Assembly: GCF_002028425.1 (NCBI RefSeq)
Contig: NZ_CP020042.1
Location: 1,612,001 to 1,676,000, forward strand
Length of the DNA: 64,000 nucleotides
DNA from: Streptomyces katrae
GTDB lineage: Bacteria > Actinomycetota > Actinomycetes > Streptomycetales > Streptomycetaceae
Reading direction: 5' to 3'
In this document: positions 32,736-44,585 of the stretch, one piece after another
Layout of the letters: the number at the start of each line of letters is the position of its first letter
How positions within the stretch are numbered: position 1 is the first letter of the stretch
The notes under the pieces: model-generated
The model's database searches: none
What the model saw: the letters and a program-made list of their open reading frames with translations, nothing else
Told to the model about the DNA's origin: nothing
Position numbers and translations under genes: made by a program

Positions 32736-34286
32736 ATGGTGTGGAGCGCGGCCGAGAACGCGGCCAGGGGCCGGAGCGTGGCGCAGGGGCTGGTGCGCGG
32801 GGACACCGCCCCGGTGGCGGGCCGGCTGCTGGGCAACGGGCCCGAGGCCTGGACCGCCTTCGACGAGGAGGTGCGCCGCCTCCAGCGCTTGCCGGGGGCG
32901 CCCGCACCCGTGAACCGGCTGGAGGCGCGGCTGTGCCACCCCGACGGACGGATCCGCGCCTCCGCGCTCGCCGCGTGGCGCAACCCGCCCCTGCAGCTCG
33001 TCCTGATCCGGTGCGCCGACTGGGTCCCGCAGGTGCGCGAGCGCGCCCGCCGGGTGCTGGGCCGGGTGCTGGCCAACTACCCCGCCCGGACCCGGGACCG
33101 GGCCCGCAGGGCGCTGGGCCGCCCGGTGCCCTACGACGCCGCCCACGCGCTGACCGAACTCACCCCGCTCTTCCTGCGGCTGGGCGGGCGCGAGCACGGC
33201 GGCTGGGCGGTGCAGCAGCTGGAGGCCGCCCTGGCCGGCCGGTACTCCCTCCTCGCCGCGTGGTGGCGGCCCGGGCAGGCCGCGACCACCTGGAGCTGGA
33301 ACTCGCTGACCGCCCCGCAGCGCGCGGGCATGCTCGACCGGCTGGGCCGCAGCCCCGACCTGCCGACCCGCCGCTTCGCCGCCCGGGTGGCCCTCGCCAC
33401 CGGCCGGTACGGCGTACGGGAACTCGCCCGGCGGGCCGCCGCCGAGCCGGATCCGGCACTCGGCCGGATGTGGACCGACGCCGTCCTGGCGGCGATGGCG
33501 ACCGACGGGCCGGACGACGAGGCGGTCGACACCCTGCTGGGATCGCGCCTGCCGGCCGTACGGGGCGCGGGGGTCACTGCCCTGCGCCGGGCCGGGCGGG
33601 CGGCGGAGGCGGACCGGTACCTCGCCGACCGGGCGGGGTCGGTGCGCGCCTGCGCCCGCTGGCTGCTGCGCCAGGAGGGCGGCGACCCGTACGCGCACTA
33701 CCGGGCGCTGCTCATGGACCCCGAGCAGGTGAGCCGGTACGCGGTGACGGGCTACTGCGAGGTGGCGGAGCCGGCCGACCGGGCGCTGCTGCGCGGCCTG
33801 CTGGCCCACCCCGCCGGACCGGTGCGGGGCGCCGCCCTGGCCGGGCTGCGCCGGGCGGGCGTCGTCCTGGAGGACGGGGTGCTGCTGCCGCTGCTTGACG
33901 ACTCGTCGGCTTCGGTGGCCCGCGAGGCCGCGCTGCAGCTGCTGCCGGTGGCGTGGCGGCTGGACGCGGCCGCGCTGGCCGCCCGTACCGGTCCGGAGTG
34001 GCGCCCGCACACCCGCAGGGCGGCCTTCCGGCTGCTGCAGGGCCGGGGCGGGAGCGCCGAACTCCGGGCGTCGGTCGCCCTGTTGGACGACCCGGACCCC
34101 GGTACGCGGCGCCGCGCACGGGAGCGGGTGGCCGGCTGGAACTGGCTCGTCACCCTGGACGAGGGCGAGGCGGCCCAGACGGAGCTGGGCGGACTGCTCG
34201 CGCGAGCGGCGAAGCTCCTTGGCGCCGACGAGCTGCGGCTGACCCGCCCGCCCTGGAGCCGCCCGGCCCCGGGCCCCCGCCCCTGA
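32736..34286 (+). CDS. HEAT-repeat-like protein
   Basis: A 516-residue, Ala/Arg/Leu-rich helical protein. Regular helix pairs with the pattern HPDGRIRASALAAWRNPPLQ, RSPDLPTRRFAARVALATGR, SRLPAVRGAGVTALRRAGRA, HPAGPVRGAALAGLRRAGVV and DDSSASVAREAALQLLPVAW are HEAT or PBS-lyase-like scaffold repeats. No catalytic motif. Probably a protein-binding scaffold. ATG 32736 follows GGGGGAGGAC. Divergent from argH. Confidence 0.75.
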   Translation: MVWSAAENAARGRSVAQGLVRGDTAPVAGRLLGNGPEAWTAFDEEVRRLQRLPGAPAPVNRLEARLCHPDGRIRASALAAWRNPPLQLVLIRCADWVPQVRERARRVLGRVLANYPARTRDRARRALGRPVPYDAAHALTELTPLFLRLGGREHGGWAVQQLEAALAGRYSLLAAWWRPGQAATTWSWNSLTAPQRAGMLDRLGRSPDLPTRRFAARVALATGRYGVRELARRAAAEPDPALGRMWTDAVLAAMATDGPDDEAVDTLLGSRLPAVRGAGVTALRRAGRAAEADRYLADRAGSVRACARWLLRQEGGDPYAHYRALLMDPEQVSRYAVTGYCEVAEPADRALLRGLLAHPAGPVRGAALAGLRRAGVVLEDGVLLPLLDDSSASVAREAALQLLPVAWRLDAAALAARTGPEWRPHTRRAAFRLLQGRGGSAELRASVALLDDPDPGTRRRARERVAGWNWLVTLDEGEAAQTELGGLLARAAKLLGADELRLTRPPWSRPAPGPRP

Positions 34287-34663
34287 CGCCGCCGCCGGGA
34301 CCGGCCCGGCGACCGGCCATCGCCCGGACGGCCGGTCCCGGCCTGCCGACGGACGGGCCGGCGGGCCGCCCGAAGGCAGGACCGGCCCGCGCATGGCCGG
34401 CCCCACCGCGCCGGAGGCGAACCCGAGGCGGGGGAACCCGGGCCGGCCCGCCGACGGACGGACCTCCGGCCCCGGGCCGCCCCAGGGCAGGACCGGCCCG
34501 CGCGTGGCCGGCCCCACCGCGCCGGAGGCGGACCCGAGGCGGGGGAACCCGGAACGGGCCGCCGGCGGCAGGGCCCCGTGTGGGACGGGCGGGGGGCGGC
34601 CGATCGGGTGGTGGCGGCCTGCCTGCGCCGGGCTCGGGCCCGTCGGCCCGTACCGTCGGGCGT
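34287..34663. other. Intergenic region with a direct repeat
   Basis: 377 nt between the HEAT-like gene and the transpeptidase, without a convincing gene. It contains the 111-bp direct repeat listed separately. Confidence 0.5.
34335..34555. repeat. Direct repeat of about 111 bp (about two copies)
   Basis: ACCGGCCCGCGCATGGCCGG at 34381 recurs as ACCGGCCCGCGCGTGGCCGG at 34492, followed in both by CCCACCGCGCCGGAGGCG and CCGAGGCGGGGGAACCCGG. A less exact third half-unit precedes at about 34335. Confidence 0.75.
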
Positions 34664-35353
34664 GTGCTGCGTAACGCTCTCGTCGCCGGCTCGCTGGTCC
34701 TCGCCGGGCTGTGGCCGCACGGCCCGGATCCACTGCCCGAACGTCTCGCCGACACCGGCGGCGGCAGCCAGCTGATCACGGCCGTCGCCCCCGCCCCCGG
34801 GTCGACCACCGGCGTGCTGACCTGGTGGGACCGGCGCGCGGGCCGCTGGTACGAGGCGGGGCGCGCGCCCGCCCGGTTCGGCGCGAACGGTCTGACCGAG
34901 GGGACCACCCGGACCCAGGGCACCAACACCACCCCGACCGGCCTGTACGGCCTTCCGTACGCCTTCGGCATCGCGCACGCCCCGGCCGGGACGGGGTACG
35001 CCTACCGGCGGGTGACGGACCGTTCGTGGTGGTGCCAGGACAACGCCTCCGCCGCCTACAACCGCTGGACGGAGCCGCTGCCCGCCGACTGCGCGCCGGG
35101 TGAGTCCGAGCACCTGGTGGCGTACGCGGAGCAGTACGCGCACGCGCTGGTCATCGGCTTCAACTACGAGCGCCCCGTACGCGGCCGGGGCGCCGGCATC
35201 TTCCTGCACGTCGACGGCAGGGGCGCCACGGCCGGCTGCGTCTCGGTGCCGCGGGGCGCGATGCGCGAGCTGCTGCGCTGGGCGAACCCGCGCCGCGCCC
35301 CGCACATCGCCATCGGTACGGAGGACGGCCCCCTGGCGGTGACCCGGTACTGA
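34664..35353 (+). CDS. L,D-transpeptidase (YkuD-like) exported protein
   Basis: A 229-residue protein with a short N-terminal signal-like segment (RNALVAGSLVLAGLWP). The YkuD domain ends in LHVDGRGATAGCVSVPRGAM, with His 182 and catalytic Cys 192, and includes TTPTGLYGLPYAFGIA and the SWWCQDNASAAYNRW insert. Such enzymes form 3-3 cross-links or process peptidoglycan outside the membrane. The GTG start (34664) is preceded by poor Shine-Dalgarno; the long frame upstream is the repeat region. An extra Cys in the WWCQDN segment and in LPADCAPG may form a disulfide. Confidence 0.8.
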   Translation: MLRNALVAGSLVLAGLWPHGPDPLPERLADTGGGSQLITAVAPAPGSTTGVLTWWDRRAGRWYEAGRAPARFGANGLTEGTTRTQGTNTTPTGLYGLPYAFGIAHAPAGTGYAYRRVTDRSWWCQDNASAAYNRWTEPLPADCAPGESEHLVAYAEQYAHALVIGFNYERPVRGRGAGIFLHVDGRGATAGCVSVPRGAMRELLRWANPRRAPHIAIGTEDGPLAVTRY

Positions 35354-35386
35354 AACCCCGGAACCCGGGCTCCTGGCCCCGGGCCC

Positions 35387-35926
35387 CTAGCCCTCCTTCT
35401 GCGCCAGGCGCAGCATGTGGTCGGCCAGGGCCTGGCCGCCGGAGGGGTCACGGCTGATGAGCATCAGGGTGTCGTCGCCGGCGATGGTGCCGAGGACGGC
35501 GTGGAGTTCGGCCTGGTCGATGGCCGAGGCGAGGAACTGCGCCGCCCCCGGCGGGGTGCGCAGGACCACGAGGTTCGCGGAGGCCTCCGCCGAGATCAGC
35601 AGCTCGCCGGAGAGGCGCCGCATGCGCTCCTCCTTCGCCGACTCGCCGAGCGGGGCCTGCGGGGTGCGGAAGCCGCCCTCGCTGGGGACCGCGTAGATCA
35701 GCTCGCCGCCGGTGTTGCGGATCTTCACCGCGCCCAGCTCGTCGAGGTCGCGGGAGAGCGTCGCCTGGGTGACGCTCAGCCCGTCGTCGGCGAGCAGCTT
35801 GGCCAGCTGGCTCTGGGAGCGGACCGGCTGCCGGTTGAGGATGTCCACGATCCGGCGGTGGCGGGCGGTGCGGGTCTGCGGAACGGAAGGGCCGCCGTTC
35901 TGCTCGTGTTCCTGCGCCTGGCTCAT
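35387..35926 (-). CDS. argR: Arginine repressor
   Basis: A 179-residue ArgR. The N-terminal winged HTH has [20 protein letters not shown] and [13 protein letters not shown]. The C-terminal arginine-binding hexamer domain has [20 protein letters not shown] and [16 protein letters not shown]. Binds ARG boxes when arginine is present. It is 3' of argD (8 nt gap), so it can be cotranscribed with the argCJBD operon it controls, giving autoregulation. ATG 35926. Confidence 0.94.
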   Translation of the reverse strand: MSQAQEHEQNGGPSVPQTRTARHRRIVDILNRQPVRSQSQLAKLLADDGLSVTQATLSRDLDELGAVKIRNTGGELIYAVPSEGGFRTPQAPLGESAKEERMRRLSGELLISAEASANLVVLRTPPGAAQFLASAIDQAELHAVLGTIAGDDTLMLISRDPSGGQALADHMLRLAQKEG

Positions 35927-35933
35927 CGTCGTC

Positions 35934-37124
35934 TCATTCTCCGGATCGTCCCGCTTCGTCGAGGATGCCGGGAAGTGCCCGGACGAACGCGTCGACCTCG
36001 GCCTCGGTGATGACGAACGGGGGCATCAGCCGTACGACGTCGGGGGCGGGCGCGTTGACCAGGAATCCGGCCTGCTGAGCCGCCAGCTGCACCTTCGGTG
36101 CGAGGGGCTCCGTCAGCACGATACCCAGCAACAGGCCCGAGCCGCGGACGTGGGAGACCAGCCCGTGACCGGAGGCTTCGATTCCGGAGCGCAGCCGCTC
36201 GCCGCGGGCCTTGACCCGGTCGAGGAGTCCGTCGGTGGCGATGGTGTCGATCACCGCGAGGCCGGCGGCGCAGGCGACCGGGTTCCCGCCGAAGGTGGTG
36301 CCGTGCTGGCCCGGCTGCAGGAGCCCGGCCGTGGGGCCGAAGGCGGCCACGGCGCCGATGGGCAGGCCGCCGCCCAGGCCCTTGGCGAGGGTGACCAGGT
36401 CGGGGTCGACGCCTTCGTGCTGCTGGTACTCGAACCAGGTGCCGCAGCGGCCGATGCCGGTCTGGACCTCGTCGAGGGCGAGCAGGGTACCCGTCGCCCG
36501 GGTGATCTCGCGGGCGGCGCTCAGGTAGCCGGCGGGCGGGACGACCACGCCGTTCTCACCCTGGACGGGCTCGATGAGGACGAGCGCGGTCTCCTCGGTG
36601 ACGGCGGCCCGCAGCGCCTCGACGTCACCGTAGGGGACGTGGGTGACCTCGCCCGGCAGCGGCAGGAACGGGGTCTGCTTCTTGGGCTGGCCGGTGAGGG
36701 CGAGGGCGCCCATGGTCCGGCCGTGGAAGCCGCCGTCGGTGGCGACCATGTGGGTCCGCCCCGTGAGCCGACCGATCTTGAAGACGGCCTCGACCGCCTC
36801 TGTGCCGGAGTTGCAGAAGAAGACCCGTCCCTCGCGGCCGAACAGCTGGAGCAGCCGCTCGCCGAGGGCGATGACCGGCTCGGAGGCGAAGAGGTTGGAG
36901 ACGTGGCCCAGGGTCTGGATCTGGGTGGTGACGGCCTCGACGATCGCCGGGTGGGCGTGGCCGAGGGCGTTGACCGCGATGCCGCCGACGTAGTCGGTGT
37001 ACTGCTTGCCGTCGGCGTCCCAGACCTGCGCTCCCTCGCCGCGGACCAGGGCCACCGCCGGGGTGCCGTAGTTGTCGGTGAGCGCGCCCTGCCAGCGGGC
37101 GGCGTAGTCCTCGTTGTGCGTCAC
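35934..37124 (-). CDS. argD: Acetylornithine aminotransferase
   Basis: A 396-residue class-III PLP aminotransferase that converts N-acetylglutamate semialdehyde to N-acetylornithine. Visible marks are [58 protein letters not shown] and the PLP-lysine region [24 protein letters not shown] 37124 overlaps the argB stop by 4 nt. Fourth gene of argC-argJ-argB-argD. Confidence 0.95.
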   Translation of the reverse strand: MTHNEDYAARWQGALTDNYGTPAVALVRGEGAQVWDADGKQYTDYVGGIAVNALGHAHPAIVEAVTTQIQTLGHVSNLFASEPVIALGERLLQLFGREGRVFFCNSGTEAVEAVFKIGRLTGRTHMVATDGGFHGRTMGALALTGQPKKQTPFLPLPGEVTHVPYGDVEALRAAVTEETALVLIEPVQGENGVVVPPAGYLSAAREITRATGTLLALDEVQTGIGRCGTWFEYQQHEGVDPDLVTLAKGLGGGLPIGAVAAFGPTAGLLQPGQHGTTFGGNPVACAAGLAVIDTIATDGLLDRVKARGERLRSGIEASGHGLVSHVRGSGLLLGIVLTEPLAPKVQLAAQQAGFLVNAPAPDVVRLMPPFVITEAEVDAFVRALPGILDEAGRSGE

Positions 37125-38056
37125 TGCGCTCCCCCTTGCGGTGCGTCGGGCCGGTCGGTTCCGGGCTGCGGGTCGGGCACGACCATCGTGCCGATGCCCT
37201 GGTCGGTGAAGATCTCCAGCAGGATCGAGTGCGGGACGCGTCCGTCGAGGACGCGGGCCGTGGGGACGCCGCCGCGCACGGCGTGCAGGCAGCCCTCCAT
37301 CTTGGGCACCATGCCGCTGGACAGCTCGGGCAGCAGCTTTTCCAGCTCGCTGACGGTGAGCCGGCTGATCACCTCGTCGCTGTTGGGCCAGTCCGCGTAG
37401 AGGCCCTCCACGTCGGTGAGGACCATCAGCGTCTCGGCGCCCAGCGCGGCGGCCAGGGCGGCGGCCGCGGTGTCGGCGTTGACGTTGTAGACGTGGCCGT
37501 CGTCGGCGCTGCGGGCGATGGAGGAGACGACCGGGATCCGGCCGTCGGCGAGCAGGGCCCGGATCGCTCCGGTGTCGATGGAGGTGATCTCCCCGACCCG
37601 GCCGATGTCGACGAGCTCGCCCTCGATCTCCGGCTTGTGCTGGGTGGCGGTGATGGTGTGGGCGTCCTCGCCGGTCATGCCGACGGCGAGCGGGCCGTGC
37701 TGGTTGAGCAGCCCGACCAGCTCGCGCTGGACCTGTCCGGCCAGCACCATCCGGACGATGTCCATCGCCTCGGGCGTGGTGACGCGCAAGCCCGCCTTGA
37801 ACTCGCTGACCAGGCCTTCCTTGGCGAGCTGGGCCTTGATCTGCGGGCCGCCGCCGTGGACCACGACGGGCCTGAGGCCGGCCTGGCGCAGGAAGACCAC
37901 GTCCTGGGCGAAGGCCGCCTTCAGGTCCTCGTCGATCATGGCGTTGCCGCCGAACTTGACGACGACGATCTTGCCGTTGTGGCGGGTGAGCCAGGGCAGG
38001 GCCTCGATGAGGGTCTGCGCCTTGGGCAGCGCGGTGTGCTTCCTCGCGGCGCTCAT
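37121..38056 (-). CDS. argB: N-acetylglutamate kinase
   Basis: A 311-residue kinase of the amino-acid kinase fold. Motifs are [34 protein letters not shown] and [20 protein letters not shown]. It phosphorylates N-acetylglutamate, the usual arginine-inhibited step. ATG 38056 overlaps the argJ stop by 4 nt (ATGA), so translation is coupled. Confidence 0.95.
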   Translation of the reverse strand: MSAARKHTALPKAQTLIEALPWLTRHNGKIVVVKFGGNAMIDEDLKAAFAQDVVFLRQAGLRPVVVHGGGPQIKAQLAKEGLVSEFKAGLRVTTPEAMDIVRMVLAGQVQRELVGLLNQHGPLAVGMTGEDAHTITATQHKPEIEGELVDIGRVGEITSIDTGAIRALLADGRIPVVSSIARSADDGHVYNVNADTAAAALAAALGAETLMVLTDVEGLYADWPNSDEVISRLTVSELEKLLPELSSGMVPKMEGCLHAVRGGVPTARVLDGRVPHSILLEIFTDQGIGTMVVPDPQPGTDRPDAPQGGAQ

Positions 38057-39225
38057 GAGGAGTACGCGCTGTTCTCGTGGACGTACTCGGCCGTGAGGTC
38101 GTTGGCCCAGATGACCGCCGACTCGGTGCCGGTGGACAGGTCCGCGGTGATGTGCACCTCGCGGTCCTTCATGGAGACCAGGTCGCGGTCCTCGCCGACC
38201 GAGCCGTTCTTGCAGACCCATACGCCGTTGATGGCGACGTTCAGGCGGTCCGGGTCGAAGGCGGCCTTCGTGGTGCCGATGGCGGAGAGCACCCGGCCCC
38301 AGTTGGGGTCCTCGCCGTGGATGGCGCACTTGAGCAGGTTGTTGCGGGCGATGGACCGGCCGACCTCGACCGCGTCCTCCTCGCTGGCCGCGCCGATCAC
38401 CTCGATGCGGATGTCCTTGCTGGCGCCCTCGGCGTCGCCGATGAGCTGGCGGGCCAGGTCGTCGCAAACGGTGCGGACGGCCCGGGCGAAGTCCTCGTAG
38501 ACGGGGACCTGGCCGGAGGCGCCCGAAGCGAGCAGCAGGACGGTGTCGTTGGTGGACATGCAGCCGTCGGAGTCGACCCGGTCGAAGGTGGTGCGGGTGG
38601 CGTCGCGCAGCGCCTTGTCCAGGGTGGCGGAGTCCAGGTCGGCGTCGGTGGTGAGGACGACGAGCATGGTGGCCAGGCCGGGGGCGAGCATGCCCGCGCC
38701 CTTGGCCATGCCGCCGACGGTCCAGCCGTCCTGGCCGGCCGTGGCCGTCTTGTGCACGGTGTCGGTGGTCTTGATGGCGATGGCGGCGGCCTCGCCGCCG
38801 TCGGCGGACAGGGCGGCGGCGGCCGTCTCGATGCCGGGCAGCAGCTTGTCCATCGGGAGCAGGACGCCGATCAGCCCGGTGGAGGCGACGGCGATCTCGC
38901 CGGCGTTGTGCTCGCCGCCGAGACCGTGCTCGTTGAGAGTGGCCGCGGCCTTCTCGGCGGTGGCGTGGGTGTCCTGGAAGCCCTTGGGGCCGGTGCAGGC
39001 GTTGGCGCCGCCGGAGTTGAGGACGACGGCGCTGACCGTGCCGCCGCGCAGAACCTGCTCGGACCAGAGGACCGGGGCGGCCTTGACGCGGTTGGACGTG
39101 AACACGCCGGCGGCGGCCAGCCGCGGCCCGTTGTTGACCACGAGGGCCAGGTCGGGGTTGCCGTTCGCCTTGATCCCGGCGGCGATGCCCGCCGCCGTGA
39201 ATCCCTGTGCTGCCGTGACGCTCAC
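38053..39225 (-). CDS. argJ: Bifunctional glutamate N-acetyltransferase / ornithine acetyltransferase
   Basis: A 390-residue ArgJ. It self-cleaves at the KGAGMLAP site (Ala/Gly-Met-Leu-Ala-Pro preceding nucleophilic Thr in [11 protein letters not shown]), forming two subunits. N-terminal [17 protein letters not shown] and C-terminal [16 protein letters not shown] also fit. It recycles acetyl groups between acetylornithine and glutamate, making the cyclic pathway. GTG 39225. A 115-nt gap separates it from argC. Confidence 0.95.
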   Translation of the reverse strand: MSVTAAQGFTAAGIAAGIKANGNPDLALVVNNGPRLAAAGVFTSNRVKAAPVLWSEQVLRGGTVSAVVLNSGGANACTGPKGFQDTHATAEKAAATLNEHGLGGEHNAGEIAVASTGLIGVLLPMDKLLPGIETAAAALSADGGEAAAIAIKTTDTVHKTATAGQDGWTVGGMAKGAGMLAPGLATMLVVLTTDADLDSATLDKALRDATRTTFDRVDSDGCMSTNDTVLLLASGASGQVPVYEDFARAVRTVCDDLARQLIGDAEGASKDIRIEVIGAASEEDAVEVGRSIARNNLLKCAIHGEDPNWGRVLSAIGTTKAAFDPDRLNVAINGVWVCKNGSVGEDRDLVSMKDREVHITADLSTGTESAVIWANDLTAEYVHENSAYSS

Positions 39226-39306
39226 AGCATCTCCTCGTTCGCTTCTCCGCCCGCGCAGCGCGCCGGCGCGGCCATCATGGTCGTCTGCAGCCCGGTGGCT
39301 GCGCGT

Positions 39307-39337
39307 GCTCCCCCGGCTACCGCTGGGAGGTGCCCCC
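39307..39337. repeat. Dispersed hairpin element in the argC-argJ gap
   Basis: The 31-nt segment GCTCCCCCGGCTACCGCTGG with GAGGTGCCCCC following can fold as a short hairpin. A related form is inside the phosphatase gene at about 51033 (GCTCCCCCGGCCACCGCTGG), suggesting a dispersed family. Confidence 0.5.
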
Positions 39338-39340
39338 TGC

Positions 39341-40414
<1,074 letters not shown>

Positions 40415-40422
<8 letters not shown>

Positions 40423-40945
40423 AGGCCTTCCAGGGTCCGTCACCTCCACGGTCCCGCTCGTATTCGACCTGTTCAAGGGGGTGCCCGTCGCCGAAGTCGC
40501 ACAGGCGCGAGGCGCCGGTCTCGGTGAAGCCGGACTTGGCGTAGAAGCGGCGGGAGCGGGGCGTGTCGCGCAGGGTCCACAGGTGCGCGCAGGTGAAGCC
40601 GTCCGCGCGCAGCCGGGCCAGCGTGCCCGTCATCAGGGCCGCGGCGACGCCAGTGCCCCAGCCGTCGGGGTGGGCGTAGAAGCTGAGGATCTCGGCCGTG
40701 CCCGGGGGGCGGGTGCCCGAGGGGAGGTACCAGGACAAGGCCAGGGGCCGGCCGTCGGCGAGGGCCAGCAGGACGGTCCCCGGGCCGTCGGCGACCCGGC
40801 CGTGCCAGCGGGCGCGCCGGTCGGCAACGCCGGCGGCGGCGAACTGCGGGGTGAAGAAGGGGCCGTACGCGGCCCCCCAGGCGGCGGCGTGGATCTCCCC
40901 GAGCGCGTCCCCGTCGGCCGCGCCCGCCACACGAATCTCGGTCAT
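40415..40945 (-). CDS. GNAT N-acetyltransferase
   Basis: A 176-residue GNAT with the acetyl-CoA loop PDGWGTGVAAALMTGTLARL and the LRDTPRSRRFYAKSGFTETG motif. The N-terminal AWGAAYGPFFTPQFAAAGVA resembles the FR47/RimI-like subfamily. Its 3' end overlaps the ARG box of argC, so coding and operator functions share bases. ATG 40945. A long hairpin precedes it. Confidence 0.85.
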
Positions 40946-40958
40946 GGCGGCAACCTAA

Positions 40959-40999
40959 GGGCTGTCCCGTAATCCCCGCCGGGGATTACGGGACAGCCC
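40959..40999. terminator. 19-bp perfect hairpin (terminator or repeat)
   Basis: GGGCTGTCCCGTAATCCCC (40959-40977) and its exact complement (40981-40999) flank a 3-nt loop. It follows the stop of the gene at 41036 on the minus strand, so it can act as a terminator. The sequence GGGCTGTCCCGTAA resembles ends of some Streptomyces insertion sequences, so a mobile-element remnant is also possible. Confidence 0.65.
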
Positions 41000-41035
41000 T
41001 CGGCGGCGGCCGCGGACCGGACGGGGGTGTTTTCG

Positions 41036-41800
41036 TCAGGCGCCGGACGCGGGCTCCAGCCGGTGGCGGACCCAGACGTTGGGTTCCACGTAGACCGCGT
41101 AGTCGTGCTCCGGCTCGCAGTGGACGAGGCTCAGCGCGCCGGGTACGCGGATCTGTCCGGGTTCGTCGAAGGGCAGTCCGGTCCACTCGCGCCACTGGGC
41201 GAGGGAGCCGGTGACGGTCATCGACAGCGGGGCCACGGAGTCGATGACGGCCCCGGCCCGGATGTGGACCCGCAGCCACGGGTCGTAGGGGAGGCCGTCC
41301 TCGCGGGTGCGGTACGCGTACTCGGACATCGGCGTCTGCGGTTCGGCGGGCTTGCCGCTGGGCCGGACCGGGGCCACGACCTCCGTGAACCCGGCGGCCC
41401 GGGCGCCCTCGCGCATCGCGGCCAGCATCCGCCCGGAGAGCCCCTGCCCCTGGCGGCCGGTGGCCACGGAGATCTCCAGGGCGCTCACCGTGTCGGGCCG
41501 GATCCCCCGGCGCTGGTCGGAGAAGGCCCACATCAGGACCCGGTCCCAGCCCTGGGCGGGCAGCGCGCCGCCGCGCTCGGCGCAGTGCAGCGCGAACGGC
41601 ACGCTGAAGGCGCGCGCCACCACCTCGTCTCCGTCGGTGGCGATGAACACGTACTCCGGGAACTCGGCGACCAGGCGCGGGTAGAGCAGCCAGGCCACGG
41701 AGTCGTGCTGGGAGAACCGCGGCCAGGAGTCCTGCATGTCCCACAGCCGGGAGGCCAGTTCGGGACGGCGGGCGAGGGAGGTGATCACGATCTCGTTCAT
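41036..41800 (-). CDS. GNAT-like acetyltransferase, long form
   Basis: A 254-residue protein with a GNAT core: VSALEISVATGRQGQGLSGRMLAAMREGARA is the acetyl-CoA loop and AAGFTEVVAPVRPSGK the next strand. The C-terminal third (WLRVHIRAGAVIDSVAPLSM, HDYAVYVEPNVWVRHRLEP) is an extra domain. I do not recognise a substrate. ATG 41800. On the same strand as the GNAT at 40415 but separated by the hairpin. Confidence 0.75.
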   Translation of the reverse strand: MNEIVITSLARRPELASRLWDMQDSWPRFSQHDSVAWLLYPRLVAEFPEYVFIATDGDEVVARAFSVPFALHCAERGGALPAQGWDRVLMWAFSDQRRGIRPDTVSALEISVATGRQGQGLSGRMLAAMREGARAAGFTEVVAPVRPSGKPAEPQTPMSEYAYRTREDGLPYDPWLRVHIRAGAVIDSVAPLSMTVTGSLAQWREWTGLPFDEPGQIRVPGALSLVHCEPEHDYAVYVEPNVWVRHRLEPASGA

Positions 41801-41863
41801 GGGCCGCAGGTTAGGCGCGCGCCGCAGCGCCGCTCAACCGGGTTTTGGCCGTCCCGCCGCAGG

Positions 41864-43301
41864 TCAGGGCCAGTGCAGCCCCCCGCGCAGGCGCTGGACG
41901 GCCTCCACCAGCTCCCCCGGTCCCGAGACCCCGGCGAAGCCCATCCGGACGTACGCGGCCGGTGGCTCGGCGCAGAAGTACGGGCGGCCGGGCGCGACCG
42001 CGACCCCGGCGCGCAGGGCCGCCGCCGCGAACTCCGCGTCGTCACCGCCGCCCGGGGGCCGGACCCACAGCTGATAGCTCCCGCGCGGCAGGTGCGGCAG
42101 CTCCACCCCGGGCAGCTCGCGCCGCAGGGCCCCCGCGAGCACGTCGCGGCGGTGGCGCAGTTCGGCGGCGACGGCCCGCAGGTGGCGCGGCCAGGCGGGG
42201 GCGCCGACCAGTTCGAGGGCGGCCTCCTGGAGCGGGCGGGGCACGAAGAAGCTGTCGACCACCTGGATGGCGCGCAGCCGGTCCAGTACCGGGCCGCGGG
42301 CGGCGAGCGCGCCGACGCGCAGGCTGGGCGAGGTGGCCTTGGTCAGGGAGCGCACGTGGACGACGATCCCGTCGGCGTCCTCGGCGGCCAGGGTCGCGGG
42401 CAGCGGTCCGGCGTCCTCGTGGGCGAGGTTGCGGGCGTAGTCGTCCTCGATGACAAAGGCCCCGGCGGCCCGGGCGATCCGCAGCACCTCGGGCCGCCGT
42501 TCGGCGCCGAGCACGGCCCCGGTCGGGTTCTGGAACAGCGGCTGGCACACGAAGACCCGTGCTCCCGTGGCCTCGAAGGCGGCGGCCAGCAGCTCGGGCC
42601 GGACCCCGTCGGCGTCCATCGGGACGGGCACGGGCCGGCAGCCCGAGGCGCGGGCGATGGCCAGCAGCCCGGGGTAGGTGGGCGACTCCACGAGGACGGG
42701 GGCGCCCGGCGGGGCCAGGGCCCGCAGGGCGGTGGTCAGGGCGCTCTGCCCGCCGGCGGTGATCATCACGTCGGCGGCGCCCAGCGCCCCGACGGCACCC
42801 CCGATCTCCCGGGCGAACCAGTCGCGCAGCTCGGGCAGCCCTTCCAGCGGCGGCCGCCCCCAGGCCCCGGGGCGGCGCCCGGCCCGGGCCAGTGCGGCGG
42901 CCATGGCCCGCTCGGGCTGGAGCGAAGGGTGGAGGTAGCCGCCGTTGAGCTCGATGACCCCGGGCGGCGTGGCCGCGAGCGAGGACAGCAGCCCGGAGGC
43001 GTCCACGGAGCGCGGGATGACCTCCCCGGCCCCCTCGGCGCTGAGGGACACCTCCTGCCAGGAGGTGTCCCCGGGGGTGAGGCCGGCCGCGCGGGGGTGG
43101 GCGCGGTAGGCGCCGGCGCCCGGGCGGGTGACCACCAGCCCCTCGGCGGCGAGCTGCGCGAGGGCCCGGGAGACGGTGACGGGGCTGACGCGGTAGCGCT
43201 CGACCAGGGCCCGGCTCGACGGGAGCTTTCCACCCACCGGGTAGCGGTCGAGCTCGGATCGGAGGGATTCCGCCAGTTCCGCCACACTGCTACGCTCGTA
43301 C

Positions 43302-43303
<2 letters not shown>
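41864..43303 (-). CDS. GntR/MocR-family transcriptional regulator
   Basis: A 479-residue regulator. N-terminal GntR winged helix (VGGKLPSSRALVERYRVSPVTVSRALAQLAAEGLVV) is followed by an aminotransferase-like PLP domain (MITAGGQSALTTALRALAPP, VCQPLFQNPTGAVL, and the PLP-Lys in VRSLTKATSPSLRVGALAA). MocR regulators sense PLP or an amino compound. The start ATG (43303) overlaps the start codon of the divergent EamA transporter, so one regulatory site likely governs both. Confidence 0.9.
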
Positions 43304-44231
<928 letters not shown>

Positions 44232-44290
44232 CCCCGGATCGGCCTAAAATACAGGCACCGGATCGGACCTGTTCCGAGGGAGGTCAGCAG

Positions 44291-44506
44291 ATGCGAGCGA
44301 CCGAGGGCGACCAGCTGGTGCAGCACGGCAGGATCGTGGGCCAGCACGACAGGGTGGGCGAGATCGTCGAGGTGCTGGGCGAGAACGGCGCGCCCCCGTA
44401 CCGGGTGCACTTCCCGGACGGGCACGACGCCGTGATGTCCCCCGGGCCCGACTGCGTGGTACGCCACCCGGACAGGCCCGAGGGCACGTCCCCCACCTGG
44501 CAGTGA
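44291..44506 (+). CDS. DUF1918-domain protein
   Basis: A 71-residue protein with the DUF1918 pattern: GDQLVQHGRIVGQHDRVGEI, then GAPPYRVHFPDGHDAVMSPG and DCVVRHPDRP. The fold is a small SH3-like barrel; function unknown. ATG 44291 has GGGAGG at a good distance. It is 59 nt after the transporter and could be cotranscribed. Confidence 0.88.
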   Translation: MRATEGDQLVQHGRIVGQHDRVGEIVEVLGENGAPPYRVHFPDGHDAVMSPGPDCVVRHPDRPEGTSPTWQ

Positions 44507-44585
44507 ACCAGCCGGCACCGGACCACCTGACATGCGGGGCCCCTGACCTGCAGGCCCCTGGCACACGGGACCGGCTGACATCCGG

